Source of the DNA: Filosporella fistucella | Taxonomy: Eukaryota; Ascomycota; Leotiomycetes; Helotiales | Assembly (NCBI GenBank): GCA_030077755.1 | Contig: JAQJZZ010000014.1 | Coordinates: 3,162,001-3,226,000, forward strand | Reading direction: 5' to 3' | Length of the DNA stretch: 64,000 bases | In this document: in pieces, positions 24,750 through 37,086 of the stretch | Numbering within the stretch: the stretch's first letter is position 1 | How the letters are laid out: each line of letters opens with the position of its first letter | The notes under the pieces: generated by a model | Database searches by the model: none | The model's input: only the letters and a program-made list of their open reading frames with translations | Told to the model about the DNA's origin: nothing | Translations under genes and position numbers: made by a program

Positions 24750-27700
24750 TCACGATTCACTCGCACGATCTCGGACCTTTGTAGACTTCTTTGCCGTCCC
24801 GATGTGGGTGTTGTGTACCTGATTAATTAGATTGTATCTTGGTTTGAATGCAGAGAAGCTTACTTTGGTTGCAAATTTCAAACTTGTCAATGTCTCACTC
24901 AAGTGTGCCTCGAGCGGGCTCGCCATTACAAACATTAGGGTTTTAGAATTGCCACCAAGAGAGTATTGAAGCAAGTACGTCAACTGAAAGGGTCAGTAAG
25001 TTGCCGCAAATTTCTGGATGTATCTTACTTTTGAATTGCGGTAGGGTATGTGAGCACCCTCTTTACCCTGACCTAGCGCACCAATGACATCCCCCAGGCA
25101 ACTCAAACTCTTGTTGATGTTTTGCGTTTCTTTCATTCTGTCACCTTCAGCACCAGATTGCTTCAGTCTTTCGGAGCCAGCCAAATCGACCAGATTAAGA
25201 GTGCCTTCGGAGGTCTCGTTTGTAGTGCTATTACGTCCAACAAGCTTTAAGATGAACACCGAGTGAGATCGAGATGATCTCTCGTTAGATTTAGTGGCAG
25301 CTACACTTCTGTTGTTGGCAGCTTGCTTCAAGATAGACTCCACAGTGTTTGGCGAATCAAGTGTAACAGTCTTCAAGCCGGTGACTATGGTCTGTTTTTT
25401 CTGGTCGTCATGTCTGATCTCATGCTTCTTCTTGTCTAGGTCTTTCGAGTTACCAAGAAGGTCATGAATTTCCTCATTGTAAACCTCAACAAAGCTGCCT
25501 TCCATAGTGTAAGTCCAGCCCTTCTCCTTAAGGTTGTTCGCTGTTTCGTATATCTGATGAGTTGCGCGTGGAATCATTCCATCAGCGGAAGACATAGTAT
25601 GCGTTTTTCCGGATCCCGTTTGACCGTAACAAAAGATGCAAACGTTGTAACCATCCAAAGCACTCTGCACAAGCTGAGAAATTTCCTCGAAGACCTCCTG
25701 GTTTTGGCTGTCGGGGCCAAAGACCCGATCAAAGGTAAATGCGTGGTTCTTTCTTGTGATCGTGCCCAGGCTACTTTTCTCCTCCTTTCCAAGAATCTCC
25801 AGCTCCTTGGATTCTTTTTCGGTGTCCGGGAATGTAAATTTTGCAATGTCCCCTTCTGAATTTTGATTGAAAACTGGACGAACTCTGCACATCACTCGAA
25901 TGTTTCCTTTTAACTCCTGGACTTGGTTGAACAATATGCGCCGCAGAGTTTCTTCTTTGATCAACTTTCGCTTGGATTCTTCAGCAGATCTCATGGCCTC
26001 TTGAAGGCGAGACTCCATCTCAGCAAAGCTATCAGACTGTGCTTTACTTCCTGACTCAAGAAAGTGGATGCGAGCACGAAGACTGGCTACTGTAGCTTCC
26101 AGGGATTGAATAGTGGTTGAGGACTCGAGTCCGGTTTTTAGGACAGTCTCTTTCAAGACGACAAGCTCGCTGTTAGCACTTTCCTTTAATGTCTGCTCTC
26201 GGTCCAAATCTCCTTTGACCTTTTCGAGCTCGCCTCTGAGGTCCTGAAGCTCGCGGTCTTTCTTTTGCAAAGCTAAATCCACATTTTGGCTTTCTGATGC
26301 GATTCGAGATTCGAGATCTTGTACTTCACGGATCCTGCGGGTTTTTTCATCCTCGAGTTTAGCATCATTTCGACGTTCCAATTCTCGCAACCGGTTTTCA
26401 AGTTCCATGGCTGACCGACGTTCCAAGTCACGAAGCTCTTCTCGTTGAGTTCGCAAGAGCCGATCGGCTTCGTCTGCCTTTTCCCGTCGTAATTGATCGA
26501 TCTCGTTTCGGTGTTCACGTTTGGTGTCATCCATTTCGATGCGGTGTGCCCGCAGCCGATCATCAAGACTAGAATTCGCGGTGAGTAGCTTCTCTTGAAG
26601 TTCATTGGCTTTGTGCCTCATTGAATCCAAGTCACTCTCTAATGTCTTGTTTGAGGAAGCAAGTTGTGCTCGAAGGGCCTCGAGTTCTATGACTGAACAA
26701 AATTCAGCTCAGATTGATGCCATGACAGTATCGTATCTCACCTCTTGTTTTGTAAATGGAAACGGCCTCATCAAGGCCGTTGCGTTCCAGACTCGTTCCT
26801 TTGAAGTTGTCTTGAAGCTTTGCGTACATCGCCTCCATGTCTTCCAGACGACCTCTGACATCCCAAGCTGTAAATCCAGCAAGGTTAGAATCTTTTGATA
26901 AAAATGGAGTTTTCTCCCAAGGAGATTGTTGAGTATTAGTTGACACTCGTAGTGCCCGTGGTGTGACATTCACTCCCTCTACCTTGGAGGGCCTTGGAAT
27001 CTTTGAAGGTGTCTTCGGAGCTACTAGACTCTCTTCAGGCGGTTCAAAGAGCACGAGTGCGGTTTCAGTGTTGTCAATTTTGAGATTTCGCAGACTGGTG
27101 GTGATCGACGGCTTGATAAAAGGCTTCCTTGTCGGCGAGCCGCTCATTGACATTGGAATCGCTGGATTCTGTGTTTGATCTGTAGATTTAACTTTTCCAT
27201 CAAGAGACAACTCACTCATAGCTGTGCTGATAGAGACTTCTCTCATATTTGTCAGGGACTGGGGTGATCTCAAGCTTTGCATCGACTTCGGCGCTCGCAA
27301 CTTTCTATTTTGAATCGTGGAATACTCGGACGTCTGATCAGGAAACGAAATGGAAGAATAGGACGGCATACCCTTTCGTTTTCCCTGTGACCCCATGTCT
27401 TCGTCAGAGGAGTGACTGTCCATGGAGGAAGCGGGTCGAGATTTTGGGATGGCGGTTGTCGGACGTGTAGTTGTAGATTGGCTAAAGGCCATTGATGTTT
27501 GTGGCCGATTCCCATAAGCAGAGAGTGGGCGATTACCGGGCCCGACACTACTTGAAAAACTGCTATTGGACACATTTCGAGAGGATACTGATGGTGTTCG
27601 CGAAGTGGATATGGATGAAGTAAAAGATGGATTTCGACCATGTAACGATTTCTAATAAAAAGTCAGTGCCATGCCCACGTATAGCTTGCACCCAAGCTGA

Positions 27701-28324
27701 CAACAATCTTTGGAGGTTGAAGTTGGGTCGATTGTGGTTTTATCGTTGTAACTAAGGGTTTGGATGGTGAAGACTTCGCCGGAACGCGCCGAGCAAAATC
27801 TCGTTCAGACTTCGGTGATTGAAGTTGCCAAAGTCTGCGCTTTTCCATGGCAGATGCAGGGTGTACGAACAAACGAATGTGGTGAGCTGAGGAGACTTAC
27901 ACCGGCGCCGGCAAGAGAAGTGCCTTTTACTGTAGACCTCGAAGTTTGAGCGGCAGTCGCGAGGGATGCGATTGATCTAGGCTCTCCTGCTCTCTCCACC
28001 AGTGTTTTGCGTTTTGGTTCCGGTTCATTGTCTATAGAACAAAGGTATCAGCCCTAAATCCACGGTGCCAGATATATTTTGACTTACAAGATGCCATTCT
28101 GTGCTTGAGTGATGCTGGTGGAGGCATCTTTGACGGAAGTCTTGATCGTGCATTGTTTTCCGACTCGGTGATCTCTGCGAGACTCTTTCCTGGAGAAGGG
28201 ATTCGACTTGGAGGACGAAGCTGAGAGGTACGCATATTCTAGGACGCGAAGTATTAGGTATCTAACAAATTTGAAAGTATGTCAGCTCCAAACCTACCGA
28301 GTTATCTTCAGTGTTGTAATCCAT
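24750..28324 (-). CDS. klpA: Kinesin-14 (KlpA/Kar3-type minus-end motor)
   Basis: Eight exons splice in phase: 28324-28298, 28238-28088, 28031-27901, 27809-27702, 27651-26742, 26692-25029, 24983-24864 and 24818-24750, about 1059 aa. The N-terminal 400 residues are Ser/Pro-rich and disordered, with [12 protein letters not shown] and [13 protein letters not shown] blocks seen in fungal KlpA. A long charged coiled coil (about 430-700) leads into the neck and motor at about 706 ([18 protein letters not shown]). The neck form marks minus-end-directed kinesin-14. Motor motifs are the P-loop GQTGSGKT (799-806), switch I NERSSRSH, switch [10 protein letters not shown] and [14 protein letters not shown] across an intron. 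The protein crosslinks and slides spindle microtubules. It is 200-300 residues longer than the Aspergillus protein as I remember it. The junctions at 27701 (GTCAGC donor) and 27810 (AAG acceptor) are the least certain. The gene is divergent from the LOA1-like gene. Confidence 0.92.
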
Positions 28325-28841
28325 CTTTACTCGTAGCAATTGCTACATACGTATAAAAGCTATTGCATGCATCAAATGGTAAAGCCTCAATTAAGTTCGA
28401 TGCGTGGCGATTTGTTTCTGGCAAGCAATGGATGTCGGCGCGGTGATGATAGGTAGCGATTGTGTCTTCAAGTTTCTCGTTTGTTTACTTCCCATGATGC
28501 CTGATTGTATTGACATAGTCACGTGCTGGCTCTTCAGCAACGAAAGGGTCTAAGCCGTTTCAGGTAATGTACCCCGTAATTCAAGAATCACAAGCAAAAT
28601 GGTGGGCATCGATGACCGAAGATACAAAGGTCCGCCAACACATAGCACACTTAGACCCCAAAGATAATCCACCGACACCATACCGGACTTCTTTTCTGAT
28701 ATTTGACAGCTACCCTGATTGCATCCGTCCCATGTGTCATCCACATTCATAGTCGACGAGGTCATGCCACGATAGCCTGAACCCTCCTGTTCCTTACAAA
28801 CATTTTCTAAACGTAAAACTCTCGCGCGCACGACTCCCACC
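28325..28841. promoter_or_regulatory. Bidirectional promoter region, kinesin / LOA1-like gene
   Basis: 517 bp separate the two divergent start codons. The LOA1-like start has a good context (CCCACCATGG). I recognise no specific factor site. Confidence 0.45.
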
Positions 28842-29950
28842 ATGGAAAAATACTCTCAATTTCGCGATCGAGGTTTGTACTCCTTTGCGCACCACCAGAA
28901 GGCGGCAGAGAGGATAAGACATGGGCCCTTGCTGATGCATCACCTACAGGATCTGGAATAGCTCCCTTCTTTCCCGTCACCTCGAAACCTGCGGGAATCT
29001 ATCTTCCTGTTCACATCTTCCTATTTCTCTTTAAATTACCATTTTTCATCACTGTCACGATATCATATTTCCTTGTCCTACAATGGTTTCCTCTCGGGTC
29101 ACTCTTCAAGAAGGCGATTCTTTGGATGATATTGGGCATACCTGGAATCTGGTGGATTGATTTACAAATTGATGGAGTGAAGAAAGGCTCGTTGGCAAAG
29201 AAGCACGAAGGCCGTGTTCCGCAACCTTCCAGCATCATCGCAGCATCCTTCCGATCACCTATCGACTCACTCTACCTCGCTGCGATATTCGACCCCATCT
29301 TTACTGTCTCTTACCCACATTCTCGTCAAGTTCAGTACATCTCCCTCCTAGGCGCGATATTGAGAGCACTCTCAAAGCCCCAAGAGCACCCACCAAAAGG
29401 CGCAAAGCTGGTAGACCTAAAGACTCTGGTTGCAGAGCACCCTAAGAGAGTAATCGTTGTATTCCCGGAATGTACTACAACAAATGGCCAAGGAATTCTG
29501 CCATTTAGTCCATCTCTTCTCACCACACCACCTGAGACCAAGATATTCCCTATCAGTCTACGCTATACGCCTCCAGATATCACCACTCCAGTCCCAAGCC
29601 AATATTGGGCATTTATATGGAACTTGCTCTCGCAGCCAACTCACTGTATTGGAGTCCGGATTGCAGAAGCCGTTTACAATACCTCTAAACCAACAAATAC
29701 TGCCGCGGATAGGAAAGATCGCTATCTGACAAACTTTCTTGATACACTCGGCGAAGATTCTGCCATGACAAGCAGTACAGATACATTGACTAGTCTGAGT
29801 GATCAGCCTGTGGAGATCAATGCAGAAGAGAAGAGAGTATTGGACAAAGTTGGCGAGGCTTTAGCACGTTTAGGAAGAGTCAAGCGGGTAGGGTTGACCG
29901 TGAAAGACAAAGCAGAATTTGTCTCGATTTGGTCGAAAAGAAAGAGATAG
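28842..29950 (+). CDS. LOA1/VPS66-like lysophospholipid acyltransferase
   Basis: Two exons, 28842-28872 and 28950-29950 (77-nt intron), give 343 aa. After MEKYSQFRDRG comes a hydrophobic stretch (residues about 25-55, with HIFLFLFKLPFFITVTISYF) followed by a second one ending ILGIPGIWWIDL, which should sit in the ER or lipid-droplet membrane. The acyltransferase block has FRSPIDSLYLAAIFDPIF, where the catalytic HxxxxD of PlsC proteins would lie, and VVFPECTTTNGQGILPFSP, matching the FPEGT substrate motif. The C-terminus holds a low-complexity Ser/Thr patch and a basic KRVGLTVKDKAEF tail. The yeast relative Loa1/Vps66 acylates lysophosphatidic acid in lipid-droplet synthesis. The histidine of motif I is not present, as noted in the findings. 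Assignment to the family is firm; the substrate is inferred. Confidence 0.82.
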
Positions 29951-30996
29951 ATTCGAGGAAGGTTCTTTGACGTTGGATATTTGGATTTGGCGTAGGACAG
30001 CGATAGCATTGATGCGAGATTCCAATTTAGACATACCCCCATACATCCCTGATTATTGCCTGCAGAGTAATGAGAATTCTTTACTTTACCAGTATATCAT
30101 TTGCTGACTTGCAGTAGCCTCCATCGTAAACCAGTTGTCACCTCTCCTTCCAAGCGAATCGGCGACTATCCCAGCACAAATCCAGGTTTGGATATATCCC
30201 CAGATCCCCGTTGTCGCCAAGATGGCACATGTTTAAACCCAGGCGGCAAAATAAATGTTTACTCTCCACCAGTCAAATTAACTGAACACCGTTGCGAGTC
30301 GAAAACCAAATGTAACAGCATCAATCTATTGTGCGTTACCAGGGCCGCAAGCAGTACTTTTGTCTGAGGTCCCCAATGACTTTTAGGCATGATAATCCGG
30401 CTCCTAAAGGTTGCACAAAGTAATCTCAAAACACGGTCTCGGTACCAAAATCTGACGGCAAGGCTGCGTACCCTTGCTTGACATCGACGAAGCATCTTCT
30501 CTCAGCAATTCCTAAATATAACAACCTCCAATCAAAAATTCTCATGCACTCCTTTTCACCGATTTATGGCGCATCAATGTCAACCCGTCCCGGCGATTTG
30601 CTCCGTCCCCCGCTGCACGCCGAAGCCTTCGGGCATTAGTTGCGTGCTCGGATGTCCCAGTGCAGAGTAGGATAACGTTCGTTGTGGAAATTTGGAGGAG
30701 GGGGAACTTTTCGATCGCTCTAGAAAGTTTCTTTACCATGGTAAGGCTACGGCGCAGCAGCGGGTCTATGTCTAAGTGAAGCAATTCACTCTCCGATGCA
30801 CTCAAAATATGCATTCCCATGGGATGTACTCCGTCCTTGCGTGGCAATTTATATTGGTAGCATTGAAGGGTTGTGCCCAGCTGAAAGAAAAAAATAACAA
30901 TGTATAATGCGTTGACCTCCCAGTTTAATATTCACTTGAGCTCCTAGCTTCTGTCTGCACATCTCGGCCAGCTCTATTCTTAATATAATCTTCAGA
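29951..30996. other. Intergenic, no gene seen
   Basis: About 1 kb between the LOA1-like gene and the tyrosinase, both on the plus strand. It should contain the 3' UTR of the first and the promoter of the second. Only shadow frames are present. Confidence 0.5.
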
Positions 30997-32419
30997 ATGT
31001 ACTTCTCCTGTCTTACTGCGTTGCTGCTTGCTCTCCAGGTCGACTTTTCATCTGCCATTCCCTCCGCCTCGTATCCTCCAGATGCAGTAGATGGATTAGC
31101 TGCTGCTGGTCTCGTCAAGCTTGCAGCATATCAAACCAAGCAAAAAAGCAATTGCACAGTCAAGAATGCTGTGAAACGAAAAGAATGGTAAGAGTACTAT
31201 ACTTCCTGGGCGAAGGCGGGCTGCTGACATTTGAAGGGCTGATCTTACCCCTACGGAGCGAATCAAATACACAGATGCTGTACTTTGCTTGCAGAGTCTG
31301 CCTCCAAAGACACCCCTCTCAGTTGCACCAGGAGCGAGGTCACGGTTCGATGACTTTGTGATCACACACATCAATCAGACTCTGTCTATCCACGCAACCG
31401 TTGGTCAATTGCTTCTTCAACCCGGAGACATCTAATTGTGGTATTAGGGGAACTTCCTTTCCTGGCACAGATACTTCGTCTGGGCGTATGAGAAAGCTCT
31501 CAGGGAAGAATGCGGTTATAAAGGTTATCAGCCATACTGGAATTGGGGTCGATATGCGAGGTAGAACGCTCATGTTATGTTTACTTCCTATTGCTTACTC
31601 AAGCAGTGATCCTATTCACTCTCCTCTCTTCGATGGAAGTGCAACCAGTATGTCCGGAAATGGAGCATACTTCAATCACACCGGAGTGCCCATACCTGGC
31701 GCACCAGCACCTTTCGATGTCATTCCACCTGGAGTTGGAGGTGGCTGCGTCACAACAGGACCTTTCAAGAAGTAAGCTATTGGCTCTGGCAGTCACAATT
31801 TAGTCCTAATCTCAATCTAGCATGACTGTCAATCTCGGACCCGTTGCCCCATCCATCGCAGATGTGCCAGTGAACTCCCAATTCGACGGACTGGCATACA
31901 ATCCTCGATGCCTGAGAAGAGACGTGAATCCTAATGCCTCTGCTGTGACAGCATCAAATTATACCTACCACTTGATCACAGACCCTCTAAATGCAGACAT
32001 CTATTGGTTCCAAACTGTCATGCAAGGACAATTCGACGTTGGAAAGTGGGGAGTTCACACTGGAGGTCACTTCACCATCGGAGGAGACCCAGGCGGAGTA
32101 AGAGTCTATCCCAAATGGATTCATCTCATCATGCTAATATTATACCAAACAGGACTTCTTCGCTTCTCCAGGTGATCCAGCATTCTACCTCCATCATGGC
32201 ATGATCGATCGTACATGGTGGATCTGGCAAAATCAAGACCTGAATAAGCGTCTTACAGCCATTTCTGGGACGCTAACTATCTTTAACACACCACCGAGCA
32301 GGAACACTACCTTGGATGATGAGGTTGATTTAGGTTATAATGGTGCTCCGGTCAAGATTGCTGACTTGATGAATACGATGGGTGGGCTTGGAGGACAACT
32401 TTGTTATATTTATGTCTAA
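30997..32419 (+). CDS. Secreted tyrosinase-family copper oxidase
   Basis: Six exons, 30997-31187, 31237-31399, 31448-31560, 31607-31771, 31821-32097 and 32153-32419, splice in phase to 391 aa. The N-terminus is a signal peptide (MYFSCLTALLLALQVDFSSA). The CuA region has HINQTLSIHATGNFLSWHR, with His108, His116 and His125 as likely ligands. The CuB region has HTGGHFTIGG (His290, His294) and DPAFYLHHGMIDRTWWIWQ (His317). There are several N-glycosylation sequons. The chain is close to the size of a tyrosinase central domain alone, without the long C-terminal cap of intracellular fungal tyrosinases. This fits the secreted short tyrosinase-like class that oxidises phenols. The substrate is unknown. 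The gene is convergent with the RNase T2 gene. All introns are 46-55 nt. Confidence 0.9.
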
Positions 32420-33211
32420 TAGCAGTGGCCGAAGGTTGAGAATATAATTATGATCTGACTAGAACAATACAACCTAAACCGCTATTTGAGCAGTGGCTCC
32501 CATACGTGGTGTACATATGTGCATATACAATATTGAGGTATGATCAAGCATTCGGGAGTCTCCATTGGATAGATCGGCAACGAGCACTTCTCTGGGGAAC
32601 CTCTCATATGAAGGTTTCTTCTGTTAATTCTTCATTCCTCCATTCAAAGTTATCATCATCATCAGACCCTTTACTACTTACATCCACACTGTTGCAGCGT
32701 TGACGTTTTATCAGTTTGTATTTACGCAGGCATACTGCTAAAATGGTTCCGCGACCAGTAATACAATGACTGTAGTTATACATTAGTTACAAGTAAGTAT
32801 GAGCCTGATGATTATTCCTTTGTAAAATATCCATACTGGTGTCAGGAGGTTAGTGAAGATGCTACTTTGCCCTAGATGATAGAGGTTGCCTATACATAAG
32901 GTTCGCAGTCATGAAACTTTACAATCTCTCTTCCGCATACTAATTCTATTGTCGGAGTTTCTTTCAGCTTACATAGGCATGTTGGACCAGAGATTAAGCT
33001 TGGCTCACAGAGTAGTCAAAGATTTAGGGACGGTGTAATACAAGTCGATTGTAAAAAGGGTATCGGGTACACTGCTATCTATCACACCAGTCCAATTTAA
33101 TAACTCCTTCGAATCCAAATCCCACCATCTATCCAACACCAGGACCCCAATTTAAGCCACCATTTATCGGAATCATATAAAGCCTAAGTCACTTCTTCCC
33201 ACTCCACAACC
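32420..33211. other. Convergent intergenic region
   Basis: About 790 bp between the stop codons of the convergent tyrosinase and RNase T2 genes. It is AT-rich, with no gene seen, and presumably holds both 3' UTRs. Confidence 0.5.
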
Positions 33212-34098
33212 CTAATGCTTAGGTAAATACCTCACTCCCCTCTCCGGACAACTCCCCCGTCCTCCCTTCCCAGCAGGAGAGCTTGGCACAAACTCGCCTC
33301 CCTGCAGACTGCCCTTCACATTAAAACTATACCACACCTCATCCAACCTCCCCGCTCTACAACCCAAAATAACCTCACTGCCCGTAACATTCCTCAATGC
33401 ATCCTCAATCTGCTCTCTCTCGTACGTGACCGTCCGAGACGGCACAATTCCGACCGACTCAAGCGCTTTGAACGTATCCAGACTTTTGAAAACCTCCACG
33501 GCTCTGGCGAAGAAGTCCACGACTTCGTCGCCGGCATTGTAGGCTGAGGAGTAGCAGGTTGGAGAGAGAGTATTGATACATGTGCCGTGCTTATTCCATT
33601 CGTGCTGCCAGAAATGTTCTGCGGTGCCCCGATTGGGGAGCCAGTACTCGGACATGTACTTTAGAAGCTCGTCTTGTTTGGCGGATTGGAGAATGGAGGT
33701 TATGTTGTAGTAGGTTGGGGCTTGGGTGCAGAAGGTGGGGTAGGAGCCGTCGCAGAGATCAGGCCTGGTGGGCGGAGTTAGTCACGATATTTTTGTATTC
33801 CACGTAGAAGATATTGGGGAGAAATGGCATACCATAGACCGTGAAGAGTCCATGAATCGACGGGGCCGACTGAGGGATAAGTATCCCAGAATTGTGTTTG
33901 TAGTAGCTGACCACCGGGGTAGATGAAGCAGCATGAGTCTGGCGCGACAGTGCTATTATGGCAAGATAGAGGAGAGTCGATGGGACATGATGGTGCGTTC
34001 CCGTATGGTTCTGAGTAGGTGGATGGGTTGTTCGAAGATGGAGCAAGGAGAGGCAGCTGTGAGATGAAGCTAGTAAGAGACCGCAAGCTGAAAGGCAT
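33212..34098 (-). CDS. Secreted ribonuclease T2
   Basis: Two exons, 34098-33833 and 33764-33212, with a 68-nt intron, give 272 aa. The N-terminal MPFSLRSLTSFISQLPLLAP region is a plausible signal peptide. Both catalytic signatures are intact: WTLHGLWPD (His86, codon 89 split by the intron) and HEWNKHGTC (His143, Glu144, His148). The cysteine pattern (SCPIDSPLSC, SCCF, DLCDGSYPTFC) matches fungal RNase T2. The enzyme cleaves RNA outside the cell or in the vacuole via 2',3'-cyclic phosphates. It lacks the long C-terminal extension of yeast Rny1. An in-frame upstream ATG at 34218 would add 40 residues and bury the signal peptide, so I prefer 34098. The C-terminal region has a short GKGGRGSCPERG turn. 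Confidence 0.92.
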
Positions 34099-34887
34099 GC
34101 TTGCGAGGTAGAGGGGCTCGATTAGTTGAATGCTTATGTAGATAGTATGTGTTTGGTTCTTGAAGATAGTAAAGGATGAGTCGTGATAATGGATGAAGGT
34201 GGGAGAGCTGTTGGTCACATTCCCACGAGGTCAGCTTAGGCAGCTTGGAGCTGCTGCGGTTGCTGCGTCAGAGGACCTGAACCCCTGACTCGGGGATCTG
34301 CCTGGGGTCTCTAATCCTTGCCAGAGCTTCCAAGTTGCATTTCGCCCCGCCCCGCACCCTTTTGGTGGTGTGGGGAAGGCTCAGGTACCTACGGTTACAG
34401 AGACTCCTGCATCTTGAAATAGTTGAGTCAAGAAGGTCGATGCTTCCTGATTATATGTAGAGTTAGCTAAGATTTCGTCTCATTAAATCCCAAAATACGG
34501 CAATCCAAATTTTGGTCCTAGATTGACCCAGGACAGTTGGAATCCAACGATTTATCTTTAGGACATCAGAGTACTTGAAATTCCTCGTCACAGTTCAAAG
34601 AGCGTTCGAAGAGGAAGGCCATAACTCTCACAATAACTTCTCTTGCGAGTATACTAAATAGCTTTACGCTCAATCTAGCCTCCCAACCATTCCCAGTACC
34701 ACTCGCGATATGCTCGAGAGTTCGATGTTCCTCTAATAAATGCCAACCATTACTCCTAGAGGCGGTTTTTGTCCTCCGAAAAGAAAGAAAGATTCGCTCA
34801 AATGCAGCAGAGGTATCCATTTAAAAAGAAACCGGTCATTCAGTCATTCGATTTTCCGGCTTCGTATCGAAGAAAAGTATTCCCTTC
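34099..34887. other. Intergenic, no gene seen
   Basis: About 790 bp between the RNase T2 start and the SconB stop, both genes on the minus strand. It should hold the RNase promoter and the SconB 3' UTR. A minus-strand frame at 34566-34820 has no family character. Confidence 0.45.
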
Positions 34888-37086
34888 CTATGACGGTGTC
34901 ACTAGGGCATCATGATCTGAAAGCTGATCACCATCGTCCTTGAAGCTGTAAAGCCTCACATCACAATCCTCACTTCCCGTACACATTCTGCTATCACTCA
35001 ATCCGATACAAGTGACTGGCCCAGCATGGCCCGAAAATGTCTTCTCACACTTCCCTGTCCGGGCATCCCAGACTTTCACCATACGATCCTCGGCTCCAGA
35101 AACGACTCTCAAAGTGTCACCAGCAAGAGCCCATACACCTTCAACGTGACCAAAGAATGTTTTGAGACACTTTCCAGTAGAAACATCCCAGAGCCGTACC
35201 GTAGAGTCCAGGCCACTAGTAACCATATATCTCGGAGGCTGAGGTCGATCACTGGGCCATGAATCAAATATTGATGTACAGGTCGTTGGGGTTCTGGCAC
35301 CAAGATCTGAATTGCTAGTCTGGCTGCTCGTTCCGTCGTCATCTTCAGCATCAAAATCTTCCGGCTCATACTCTGCAGGAAGTAAAGTCAGCTGTTGAAC
35401 CTGGCCTACATGGCCCTCAAATATTCGAATCGTCCGTCTCGTATCCAAATCCCAAAGTCGGACGGTCAGATCATCCGAAGCCGAAAATACGGTTCGAGAT
35501 GCCACATCGAGTTTGACAGCATTGACCCAGTCCTTGTGACCTTTCAGTGAGAATACTGATTTGTCTTGAAAATTCCATATTCTGATGGTCTTGTCGATAG
35601 AACCGGAAGCGAGCAGGTTGCCCTCAAAGTTGAGACCAATCACACCCTCCGTGTGGCCAGCAAATGTAGACATGCATTCTCCTGTGCGCCAGTTCCAGAT
35701 GCGTACGGTCTTATCAAGACTGCCGCTGATAAGCTTGCCATCATCAAATTGAAGTGTACGAACTCCGGAAGTGTGGCCGCGCAATGTTCTGATGCATTCG
35801 CCCGCATCAATGTCCCAAATTTTGATAGTGGAGTCGTACGAACCAGTCGCGAGATAGTTGTCGTCAAATTGAAGACACATGACGCCATTTGTGTGTCCCC
35901 GGAATATTTTCAGAGAACATCGACCATATTTCCAATTCGTTCCAACCTTGAATCGGTCCTTATAAACATCTTTCCATGGCCGAAATTTGGGCTTGCTGAA
36001 ATACGACTCGTCAACTGTGACTCGTTGACGTTTGCTAGAGTCCGGAGACAGGATCAGTTCATCATGATTTATTGCGGTCGCTGTCCGTTTCGTTGATCCG
36101 TTCGAGGTCTTGGTTAATGCTGTGTGAATATGATCATCCGGTATCGGGGTGAGGTTCGGAGACCATTCATTCAGACCCCTTCCAGTTGCGCGTAGCTGCT
36201 GCTGCCTCTTCCAATCTCTCAATCGCTTGCGCTCCAATAATGGTAATCCCCAACCACATTTGGTACATTTACGGTCGATGTGTTGTTCACACATTTTATG
36301 CCACACCACATCATCATCGGCCAGTATTCTCCATTTTTGACTAACTTGGGCCGCCTTACAGAGCGAAGTTGTATCGAGGTGACATAGAATCTTGAAGGAT
36401 AACTCAGAGGGGAGGGCAGTAAGAAAGTCGATTCGAATCAATTCACGGACCGACGTCGAGAGGTAAGATAGTTGAGGGAAGCAACATTGGGTTAGAATTC
36501 CTTGAAGCATAAGCTTTCTATGTTTTGAAGGAGCGGCGGAGAAGAGTGACCAGACATGAGAAATGCCTTGTTGATCGGCCTGCGACAATGTTTCGAGGTC
36601 CTGTAATACAGTCAGCTTTCGTCGAGAATGCTGTGCCTTCCAACTTACCCTTTGTAGATTCTCCATTGTCGGCTCATCAGCTGTCCTCCTACATTTTGAA
36701 TCCGGTCGATGTCTGTAACAGTACTTTGTGTTCGGATCTCTTGTGAGTGCTGAGGAAGCTGCAGCAGCTTGAACTCCCATAGGAGCATACTGCTCAGGAA
36801 TATGCCTCGACAGGAAAGGGGCGATAGATTGGCCTGCCATTTTGCTTGTAGAAGAGAGAGTGATGGTCGGGTCGGTGGGATCGTGCTGGCCGTCGCAATT
36901 ATCTTGAGAGGGAGGCTCTCCAGCTTCCGACAAAGCCGCCGCCGCATGCTCCATGTTTAGCATTGACTCTGACGGCATTTCGATAGACATGACATGACTT
37001 CGTTTCGAGGGTTGTCTTTGCGAGCGGTCGGTAGATACTTCAATGGATTGGCGCAATGGCATTGAGTCGGTGTGAGTTGACGCCAT
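34888..37086 (-). CDS. sconB: F-box/WD40 sulfur controller (SconB / SCON-2 / Met30 type)
   Basis: One long frame of 732 codons contains a perfect in-frame intron (36601-36648, GTAAGT to ACAG, 48 nt). Removing it leaves 716 aa and the family sequence [20 protein letters not shown]. The order is a disordered N-terminus, a conserved block ending [13 protein letters not shown], an F-box at about 209-256 ([18 protein letters not shown]), a linker with [12 protein letters not shown], and seven WD40 repeats from about 377 ([20 protein letters not shown]) to the C-terminus. A low-complexity insert with [12 protein letters not shown] separates repeats 5 and 6. Relatives are the substrate receptors of the SCF ubiquitin ligase that represses sulfur-assimilation genes by targeting the bZIP factor MetR/CYS3/Met4. 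The assignment is by the whole architecture. Confidence 0.92.
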   Translation of the reverse strand: MASTHTDSMPLRQSIEVSTDRSQRQPSKRSHVMSIEMPSESMLNMEHAAAALSEAGEPPSQDNCDGQHDPTDPTITLSSTSKMAGQSIAPFLSRHIPEQYAPMGVQAAAASSALTRDPNTKYCYRHRPDSKCRRTADEPTMENLQRVSWKAQHSRRKLTVLQDLETLSQADQQGISHVWSLFSAAPSKHRKLMLQGILTQCCFPQLSYLSTSVRELIRIDFLTALPSELSFKILCHLDTTSLCKAAQVSQKWRILADDDVVWHKMCEQHIDRKCTKCGWGLPLLERKRLRDWKRQQQLRATGRGLNEWSPNLTPIPDDHIHTALTKTSNGSTKRTATAINHDELILSPDSSKRQRVTVDESYFSKPKFRPWKDVYKDRFKVGTNWKYGRCSLKIFRGHTNGVMCLQFDDNYLATGSYDSTIKIWDIDAGECIRTLRGHTSGVRTLQFDDGKLISGSLDKTVRIWNWRTGECMSTFAGHTEGVIGLNFEGNLLASGSIDKTIRIWNFQDKSVFSLKGHKDWVNAVKLDVASRTVFSASDDLTVRLWDLDTRRTIRIFEGHVGQVQQLTLLPAEYEPEDFDAEDDDGTSSQTSNSDLGARTPTTCTSIFDSWPSDRPQPPRYMVTSGLDSTVRLWDVSTGKCLKTFFGHVEGVWALAGDTLRVVSGAEDRMVKVWDARTGKCEKTFSGHAGPVTCIGLSDSRMCTGSEDCDVRLYSFKDDGDQLSDHDALVTPS

